Source of the DNA: Clostridiales bacterium | GTDB lineage: Bacteria; Bacillota; Clostridia; Oscillospirales; Oscillospiraceae | Assembly: GCA_019422005.1 (NCBI GenBank) | Contig: JAHZEF010000007.1 | Coordinates: forward strand, 34,421 to 43,350 | Length of the DNA: 8,930 bases | Direction: 5' to 3' | Part shown: positions 1 to 4,948 of the stretch, piece after piece | Position numbering within the stretch: position 1 is the first letter of the stretch | Layout of the letters: every line of letters begins with the position of its first letter | Made by a program: the position numbers and the translations under genes | Notes under the pieces: generated by a model | What the model was told of the DNA's origin: nothing | Seen by the model: the letters and a program-made list of their open reading frames with translations, nothing else | Database searches by the model: none

Positions 1-193
1 TGAATCGGCCACGCCGGAGGGCATGGCCGTCCGGGCAGAGGCCGAAGTGACGGCGGTCGACGGCCGCAGAGTCCTCTTCCGCGTTGCCGCCTACGACGAA
101 GCGGGGCTGATCGGCCAGGGGGAGCATGAGCGCTGCATAATCCGTACCGAGCCCTTTCTGCAGCGCGCCCTCGCCAAGCGCTCCGCCCCATAG
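1..193 (+). CDS. FlK-like hotdog-fold thioesterase, C-terminal part (5' end outside window)
   Basis: The reading frame enters at base 2 and gives 63 codons before a TAG at 191-193. The fragment reads as the last strands of a hotdog domain: TPEGMAVRAEAEVTAVDGRR, then VAAYDEAGLIGQGEHER and a final helix-like tail. The pattern of a TP.G..V...AE...VDGR strand followed by AYDE.G.IG.G.HER is characteristic of the FlK (fluoroacetyl-CoA thioesterase-like) family, and the His in GEHER matches the conserved His of that family. Such enzymes hydrolyse acyl-CoA thioesters in the cytoplasm. Only the C-terminal half is visible, so the N-terminal active-site residues and the true substrate cannot be judged. 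It lies 77 bases before the next gene on the same strand with no terminator between, so it may share a transcript. Confidence 0.78.
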   Translation, partial: ESATPEGMAVRAEAEVTAVDGRRVLFRVAAYDEAGLIGQGEHERCIIRTEPFLQRALAKRSAP

Positions 194-260
194 CCATTCC
201 GGATTGGCGCATCGCGTCCCCCGGTCCTGCCGTCCGCCCCTCACACACCGCCGCAATGCT

Positions 261-265
261 GGAGG
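261..265 (+). promoter_or_regulatory. Ribosome binding site deciding the DUF2284 start
   Basis: GGAGG lies 5 bases before the ATG at 271. The in-frame ATG at 256 sits upstream of this site and has no comparable motif, so 271 is the better start. Confidence 0.7.
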
Positions 266-270
266 TTTCC

Positions 271-804
271 ATGAACCAAGAACTGCTGACGCAAAAACTG
301 GCTGCGCTGCCGCTGTTTCAATTTGAATGGATTGAAACCAGGGAGCTGACCTTTTCCCAGCGCATCCGGCACATCTGCAAAACCGAATGCCCCATGTACG
401 GAACCACCTGGGCCTGCCCGCCGGCAGTCGGCTCCGTGGAGGACTGCCGCGCCCGGTGCCTTTCCTATCCCCGCGCGCTGATGATTACCAGCGCGGCGGA
501 GGTGGCCGACCCCGCGGACATTCAGGAGACTCTGGCCACCCGCGGCCCCCACGAGGCGCTGACGCACCAGGTCCAGCAGCTGATGCACGAATGCGGCGCG
601 GCAGAAACCTACGTGCTCTCCACCGAAGCCTGTGCGCTCTGCGGCCGCTGCACCTACCCCGACGCACCGTGCCGCCACCCGGAACATATGTACCCCTGTG
701 TGGAGAGCCACGGCATCGTGGTCACGGAAATTGCCGAGCGATACGGCATCGACTTCCTTGCAGGCAATCTGGTGGTCTGGTTTTCCCTGCTGTTTTATCG
801 CTGA
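271..804 (+). CDS. DUF2284 family putative metal-binding protein
   Basis: The protein has 177 residues from the ATG at 271, chosen because of the GGAGG just before it; an in-frame ATG at 256 is less likely. It carries 11 cysteines. An N-terminal group (C36, C40, C49 in KTECPMYGTTWACPP) is followed by C59, C63 and C108. A C-terminal cluster CALCGRCTYPDAPCRHPEHM has C121, C124, C127 and C134, with C143 after it. This arrangement and the ending ...AGNLVVWFSLLFYR match the DUF2284 family of predicted metal-binding proteins. The CxxCxxC run looks like an iron-sulfur or zinc ligand set, but the metal and the reaction are unknown for the family. No signal peptide or membrane segment is apparent, so it is probably cytoplasmic. 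The stop is 15 bases before the aldolase start, so the two are almost certainly co-transcribed. Confidence 0.85.
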   Translation: MNQELLTQKLAALPLFQFEWIETRELTFSQRIRHICKTECPMYGTTWACPPAVGSVEDCRARCLSYPRALMITSAAEVADPADIQETLATRGPHEALTHQVQQLMHECGAAETYVLSTEACALCGRCTYPDAPCRHPEHMYPCVESHGIVVTEIAERYGIDFLAGNLVVWFSLLFYR

Positions 805-819
805 AAGGAGTCGATTCCC

Positions 820-1623
820 ATGGAAGCATTTTTCAAAGACCTGTTCCGTACCACGGAGGATATGGCCCGCCAGGGCTGGGCAGAGGCCAATGCCGGCAAC
901 ATCACCGCCCGGCTGAGTCCGGAGGATCTTGCGGATCATCCCCCCTTCCGTGAGGACGCGCCGTGGATGCCCATGTCCATTCCCGTTCCCTCCCTGGGCG
1001 GAGAACACTTTCTGGTGACCGCCAAAGGCTGCCAGATCCGCAGCATCGCCCACTACCCACAGCGGGATTGCGGTATCATCCAGCTCAATCCCGAAGGCGC
1101 CGCCTACCGGATGGTATGGGGCTTTGAGGGGACAATGCCCACCAGCGAATTTTCCGCTCACCTGCTCTCCCATGCCGTGCGCAAGGAAAAATCCGGCGGC
1201 AAGGAGCGCGTCATTCTCCATACCCATCCCGTTACACTGGCGGCCATGTGCCACGCCCTGGAGCTGGACTCCCGCAAGCTGACCCATCTGCTGTGGAGCA
1301 TGCATCCAGAGGGCGTTTGCCTGTTCCCCGGCGGGATCGCCTATCTGCCCTTTGCCATCCCCGGCAGCGAAGAAATCTCCCGCCAGACCTGCCAGGCGTT
1401 CGGCACATACTCCATGGTGCTCTGGGAGTACCACGGCGTCTTTGCCTCCGGCGATACGCCGGACCATGCCTTTGGCATGGTCCAGTCGGCGGAAAAGTGC
1501 GCCAAGATCTATCAGGCCGCCTGTACCATGGGCGGCGTTGTCCGCGCGCTGGACGACAAGGCCATCCGCTCCGTTGCCCAGAGCCTGAACCTGACGCCGG
1601 TTGCTGGGATTCTGGATGACTGA
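820..1623 (+). CDS. rhaD: Rhamnulose-1-phosphate aldolase-type class II aldolase
   Basis: The 267-residue protein aligns along its length with RhaD (E. coli protein 274 residues). RhaD cleaves L-rhamnulose 1-phosphate to dihydroxyacetone phosphate and L-lactaldehyde using zinc. Visible landmarks are the phosphate-binding NAGNIT (residues 24-29), E110 in PTSEFSAHLLSH as the catalytic acid/base, and the zinc ligands H134 and H136 in ILHTHP and H205 in EYHGVF. All key residues are therefore present and the enzyme should be active. AAAGGAG (804-810) lies 9 bases before the ATG. The gene sits between DUF2284 and DUF89 genes, not beside rhamnose isomerase or rhamnulokinase, so a related substrate such as another deoxyketose 1-phosphate is possible. 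The fold and reaction type are secure; the exact sugar is less so. Confidence 0.87.
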   Translation: MEAFFKDLFRTTEDMARQGWAEANAGNITARLSPEDLADHPPFREDAPWMPMSIPVPSLGGEHFLVTAKGCQIRSIAHYPQRDCGIIQLNPEGAAYRMVWGFEGTMPTSEFSAHLLSHAVRKEKSGGKERVILHTHPVTLAAMCHALELDSRKLTHLLWSMHPEGVCLFPGGIAYLPFAIPGSEEISRQTCQAFGTYSMVLWEYHGVFASGDTPDHAFGMVQSAEKCAKIYQAACTMGGVVRALDDKAIRSVAQSLNLTPVAGILDD

Positions 1624-1647
1624 CCTCAAAGAAATGGAGGGTTTCCC

Positions 1648-2541
1648 ATGCAGTTTGACGCCCAATGTATAGAGTGCCTGATCCGACGGCAGGCGCAGCG
1701 TGCCGACGCGCAGCACGATCCGGAGCGCAGCTACCGCTACCTGCGCGACGTCATGCAGCTGATCCTGGATGCGCCGCCGGGCGTTGCAGCGCCCTATCTG
1801 ACGCCGCTGTTCGACGACGCCTTCCACCGGTATTGGCCCGGAACGGACCCGTATGCAGAATTGAAGCGCCAATCCAACGGCCATATGCTGGCACGGCTGC
1901 CGGAAATGCGCGCCATGGCCGACGCAGCGGACGACCCGCTTCTGATGGCCCTGAAACTGGCCCAGACCGGCAATTACATTGATTACGGCGCGCTGGCCGG
2001 CGGCGTCAGCCGGGAAGTCCTGGACAGGATGATGGCAGAAACGCCGGAACGGCCCGTCGACCCGGCCGAGTACGCGCAGTTTACAGAAGACCTTTCCCGG
2101 GCGCAGCGCTTGCTTTACATCGGCGACAACGCCGGAGAAATTGTGGCGGATCTGGTGCTGACGGAGCAGATCCTTGCCCGGTACCCCAGCCTGGCGGTCA
2201 CCTTCGCCGTACGGGGCGGGCCTGCGCTGAACGATGCAACCCGGGAGGACGCCGCCGCCGTGGGCCTGGACCGTCTCGTCCCCATTGTGGACAACGGCTC
2301 CCGGATCTCCGGCACGGAGCTCCCCTGCCTGGGCGCGGAAATGCGCCGCGCTTTGGAGGAAGCCGATGTGGTGCTGTCCAAGGGGCAGGCAAATTTTGAA
2401 ACCCTTGCCTCCAGCGGGCTGAATATATACTATATTTTCCTTTGCAAATGCCGCCGCTTTACCCGGCTGTTTGACGTTCCGCTGCTGACCGGTATGTTCG
2501 TCAATGAGCGCCGGCTTCAGATTGCATCCCCCTACTGCTGA
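1648..2541 (+). CDS. DUF89/ARMT1-like metal-dependent phosphatase
   Basis: This 297-residue protein has the marks of the stand-alone prokaryotic DUF89 family. These are an N-terminal CxxC (C7, C10 in AQCIECLIRR), the YIGDNAGEIVADL motif (residues 157-169; D160 and N161 expected metal ligands), GGPALNDATRED (190-201), and ADVVLSKGQANFETL (239-253) with D240, K245 and N249. A late KC pair (K267, C268) is also present. DUF89 proteins are metal-dependent phosphatases proposed to remove damaged or unwanted phosphometabolites. The substrate of this member cannot be read from the sequence. GGAGG (1636-1640) lies 7 bases before the ATG, and the gap from the aldolase stop is 24 bases, so it is the last gene of the operon, followed by a terminator. 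A role in clearing stray sugar phosphates around the aldolase is inference. Confidence 0.85.
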   Translation: MQFDAQCIECLIRRQAQRADAQHDPERSYRYLRDVMQLILDAPPGVAAPYLTPLFDDAFHRYWPGTDPYAELKRQSNGHMLARLPEMRAMADAADDPLLMALKLAQTGNYIDYGALAGGVSREVLDRMMAETPERPVDPAEYAQFTEDLSRAQRLLYIGDNAGEIVADLVLTEQILARYPSLAVTFAVRGGPALNDATREDAAAVGLDRLVPIVDNGSRISGTELPCLGAEMRRALEEADVVLSKGQANFETLASSGLNIYYIFLCKCRRFTRLFDVPLLTGMFVNERRLQIASPYC

Positions 2542-2554
2542 ACATACCTCTGCC

Positions 2555-2584
2555 GGGGCGGTTCGGGATCGCCCCCTGTTTTTT
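2555..2584 (+). terminator. Rho-independent terminator after the DUF89 gene
   Basis: GGGGCG (2555-2560) pairs with CGCCCC (2570-2575), extendable inward by weaker pairs. A run of six T follows at 2579-2584. It starts 14 bases after the DUF89 stop and should end the first operon. Confidence 0.85.
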
Positions 2585-2586
2585 GA

Positions 2587-2611
2587 CGAGAATGCCAAAA
2601 CGGCATTCTCG
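2587..2611 (+). terminator. Second stem-loop, probable back-up terminator
   Basis: CGAGAATGCC (2587-2596) and GGCATTCTCG (2602-2611) form a perfect 10-bp stem with the 5-base loop AAAAC, followed by CTTTTG. The T run is short, so on its own this is a weak terminator. Its place directly after the strong one suggests a tandem insulator before the next operon's promoter. Confidence 0.6.
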
Positions 2612-2661
2612 CTTTTGTATGTTCTGCCCAAAATCATTCTGTGAACTTTTTGTGAAATCCC

Positions 2662-2690
2662 TTGACTTTCCATTCAGGTTTCGTTAATAT
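2662..2690 (+). promoter_or_regulatory. Sigma-A-type promoter of the marR-ABC operon
   Basis: TTGACT (2662-2667) and TAATAT (2685-2690) are separated by 17 bases, close to the vegetative consensus. The start of transcription would fall near 2697, leaving a leader of about 50 bases before the marR ATG. It is the only strong promoter seen upstream of the exporter genes. Confidence 0.78.
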
Positions 2691-2702
2691 GTAGCATGCT
2701 AC
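2691..2702. promoter_or_regulatory. Perfect 12-base palindrome, probable MarR operator
   Basis: GTAGCATGCTAC is fully self-complementary. It begins at the base after the -10 element and covers the expected transcription start. A dimeric MarR bound here would block RNA polymerase. Autoregulation of a MarR-exporter operon is the usual arrangement for such gene pairs; binding by this MarR is inference. Confidence 0.68.
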
Positions 2703-2747
2703 CTAATTGTACAGCTTCTTGTATTTCATTCTGAAGGGGGCGTTCAC

Positions 2748-3209
2748 ATGGAGCTGGACGGCAGGCGTCTTCTGGGCTTCAAGATCAAGGCCATTGCCAA
2801 GCTGATGGCGCAGGATATGACGAGCCGCATTGCCTCGCTGGAACTGACCAGTTCCCAGGCTTTTGTACTGGGATATCTCTGCCATCATCAGGAAGAAGAC
2901 GTTTATCCGAGGGACGTGGAAAAACAGTTTGACTTCGCACATCCGACCGTATCCGGGCTGCTGCAGCGCCTGGAGGCCAAAGGCTTTATCCTCTGCGAGC
3001 CATCTCCGGAAGACCGCCGCTGCAAAAAGATCGTCGCAACGGCAAAGGCCTGGCGGGTGAACGAGCAGATCCTGCAGCAGATGCACACCACGGAGCAGGC
3101 GCTGGTCGCCGGCATGTCGCAGGAGGAAGTCAGGCAGCTTCACGCGCTTCTGGACCGTATGATTCAAAACATCGCGCCCTCATCTGAGGAAGGAGGCAAT
3201 CATCCTTGA
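2748..3209 (+). CDS. MarR-family transcriptional regulator
   Basis: This 153-residue protein has the MarR winged-helix layout. An N-terminal dimerisation helix (about residues 5-30) leads into LTSSQAFVLGYLCHH (33-47) and a helix-turn-helix with recognition helix AHPTVSGLLQRLEAKGF (64-80). A wing with the family's typical D-R pair (EDRRCKK, 88-94) and a C-terminal dimerisation helix follow. MarR dimers bind palindromes and are released by small aromatic or toxic ligands. AAGGGGG (2734-2740) precedes the ATG by 7 bases. The palindrome at 2691-2702 is its likely operator, and the exporter genes follow at once: the stop overlaps the TTG start of the next gene by 4 bases. It is therefore probably a local repressor of the exporter and of itself. 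The inducing ligand is unknown. Confidence 0.9.
   Translation: MELDGRRLLGFKIKAIAKLMAQDMTSRIASLELTSSQAFVLGYLCHHQEEDVYPRDVEKQFDFAHPTVSGLLQRLEAKGFILCEPSPEDRRCKKIVATAKAWRVNEQILQQMHTTEQALVAGMSQEEVRQLHALLDRMIQNIAPSSEEGGNHP
3191..3196 (+). promoter_or_regulatory. Ribosome binding site supporting a TTG start
   Basis: AGGAGG lies 9 bases before the TTG at 3206 and 24 bases before the first in-frame ATG at 3221. The spacing favours TTG, which also gives a TTGA overlap with the marR stop and suggests translational coupling. Confidence 0.7.
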
Positions 3210-4948
3210 TTCGAAAACTCATGCGCTGTATCCGGGAATACAGGCGCGACACCATTCTCTCGCCGGTTTTCGTCACCGCCGAGGTGCTTCTGGAGGTTCT
3301 GATCCCATTTCTGATGGCGAAGCTCATTGACAACGGCATCGAAGTCGGCGACCTGCAGTACACCGTCAAAATGGGCCTGCTGCTGGTGCTGGCCGCCGCA
3401 ACCTCTCTCGGCTTCGGCATTCTGTCGGGCCTGTCGGCCTCCCGGGCGTCGGCCGGCTTTGCCAAAAACCTGCGCCGCGACATGTTCTACCACGTGCAGG
3501 ATTTTTCCTTCACCAACATTGATCATTTTTCCACCTCCAGCATTGTCACCCGCCTGACCACAGATGTGACAAACATCCAAAATGCCTTCCAGATGATCAT
3601 CCGCATTGCCGTGCGCAGTCCCGCCATGCTGATCTGCGCCATGATCATGGCCTTCAACGTCAATGCCGAGCTGGCGCTGGTGTTCCTTGCCGTGATTCCG
3701 GTTCTGGGCGTCGGCATGTACCTGATTGTGACCCGCGCCTTCCCCATTTTCCAGCGCGTCTTCAAAACGTATGACAAGCTCAACAACGTGGTGGGGGAAA
3801 ATCTCCACGGGATCCGCGTGGTGAAGTCCTTTGTCCGCGAGCAGAAGGAAATGGAGAAATTCGGGGAGGTCTCCGAAGGTATTTACATCGATTTCTCCCG
3901 CGCAGAGCGCCTGATGTCCTTTGTGATGCCTCTGATGCAGTTCTGCATCTACACCTGCATGATCCTGATTTCCTGGTTCGGCGCCAATCTGATTGTGGGC
4001 GGCTCCATGACCACCGGCGAACTGATGAGCATGTTCTCCTACGTCATCCAGATTCTCATGAGCCTGATGATGCTGGCCATGGTGATTACCATGATCACCA
4101 TCTCGCGCGCCTCCGCCGAACGCGTCACCGAGCTTCTGGATGAAACCAGCGATCTGCACAACAACGATCACCCCCTCACCGCCGTGCCGGACGGCTCCAT
4201 CACGTTCCGGGACGTCAGCTTCAGCTACACCGGCAACCCTGAAAAGCTATGTCTGCGCGACGTGGATCTGTCGATCCGTTCCGGCGAAACCATTGGCATC
4301 ATCGGCGGCACCGGCACATCCAAATCCACGCTGGTGCAGATGATCCCCCGTCTGTACGACGCCACCTGCGGCAGCGTCCTGGTGGGCGGTCACGACGTCC
4401 GGGACTACGATGTGGAAACGCTCCGCAACGAGGTGGCCATGGTGCTGCAGAAAAATACGCTGTTTTCCGGTACCATCAGCGAAAACCTGCGCTGGGGCAA
4501 CCCTGACGCCACGGATGAAGAGCTCCGCCACGCATGTCATCTGGCCCGGGCGGACGAATTCATCGACACCTTCCCCAAGGGATACGACACCTATATCGAG
4601 CAGGGCGGCACCAACGTTTCCGGCGGGCAGAAGCAGCGGCTCTGCATCGCCCGGGCGCTCCTGAAAAAACCCAAAATCCTGATCCTGGACGATTCCACCT
4701 CCGCCGTGGACACCAAAACCGACGCCATGATCCGTCAGGCGTTCCTGGAGGAAATTCCGGAAACCACAAAGCTGATCATCGCACAGCGCATCAGCTCCGT
4801 TCAGGACGCCGACCGGATCATTGTCATGGACGGCGGGCGGATCGCCGATGTCGGTACGCATGAGGAACTGCTGGCATCCAGCGAAATCTACCGCGAAGTA
4901 TATGAGTCCCAGACGAAAGGAGGCGCAGGCACAGATGAGGCCGTCTAA
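3206..4948 (+). CDS. Heterodimeric ABC exporter subunit 1 (degenerate ATPase half)
   Basis: A 580-residue half-transporter: six membrane helices in roughly residues 17-300, then an ATPase domain from about 330. The second cytoplasmic loop has the usual coupling motif ENLHGIRVVKSFVRE (198-212). The ATPase domain shows an unusual Walker A, GGTGTSKST (367-375, Ser372 where Gly is usual), Q-loop Q415 and a normal signature VSGGQ (471-475). Walker B ILILDD (491-496) has D496 instead of the catalytic Glu, and IAQR (525-528) has Q527 instead of the switch His. These losses are typical of the weak half of heterodimeric exporters such as TM287/288 and BmrC/BmrD, so it should pair with the product of the next gene. 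The start is TTG with AGGAGG, overlapping marR by 4 bases. The likely role is MarR-controlled drug or toxin efflux at the plasma membrane; the substrate is unknown. Confidence 0.9.
   Translation: MIRKLMRCIREYRRDTILSPVFVTAEVLLEVLIPFLMAKLIDNGIEVGDLQYTVKMGLLLVLAAATSLGFGILSGLSASRASAGFAKNLRRDMFYHVQDFSFTNIDHFSTSSIVTRLTTDVTNIQNAFQMIIRIAVRSPAMLICAMIMAFNVNAELALVFLAVIPVLGVGMYLIVTRAFPIFQRVFKTYDKLNNVVGENLHGIRVVKSFVREQKEMEKFGEVSEGIYIDFSRAERLMSFVMPLMQFCIYTCMILISWFGANLIVGGSMTTGELMSMFSYVIQILMSLMMLAMVITMITISRASAERVTELLDETSDLHNNDHPLTAVPDGSITFRDVSFSYTGNPEKLCLRDVDLSIRSGETIGIIGGTGTSKSTLVQMIPRLYDATCGSVLVGGHDVRDYDVETLRNEVAMVLQKNTLFSGTISENLRWGNPDATDEELRHACHLARADEFIDTFPKGYDTYIEQGGTNVSGGQKQRLCIARALLKKPKILILDDSTSAVDTKTDAMIRQAFLEEIPETTKLIIAQRISSVQDADRIIVMDGGRIADVGTHEELLASSEIYREVYESQTKGGAGTDEAV
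4916..4923 (+). promoter_or_regulatory. Ribosome binding site for ABC subunit 2
   Basis: AAAGGAGG lies inside the end of subunit 1 and 11 bases before the ATG at 4935. It supports 4935 over the later in-frame ATG at 4974, which has no good site, and over upstream in-frame ATGs whose translation does not resemble the family. Confidence 0.65.

Noticed and set aside
820..1623. A complete rhamnose utilisation operon
   Set aside because: Only the aldolase is present. No isomerase, kinase, mutarotase, transporter or RhaS/RhaR regulator is visible in the window.
241..2673. Very long open frame on the minus strand opposite the DUF2284, aldolase and DUF89 genes
   Set aside because: Three well-recognised genes with ribosome binding sites occupy the plus strand. 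The antisense translation resembles no family and reflects the GC-rich third positions of the real genes.
4821..4934. Earlier start for ABC subunit 2 inside subunit 1
   Set aside because: The extra residues overlap the conserved end of the subunit 1 ATPase domain in another frame and do not resemble an exporter N-terminus. The ATG at 4935 has AAAGGAGG upstream.
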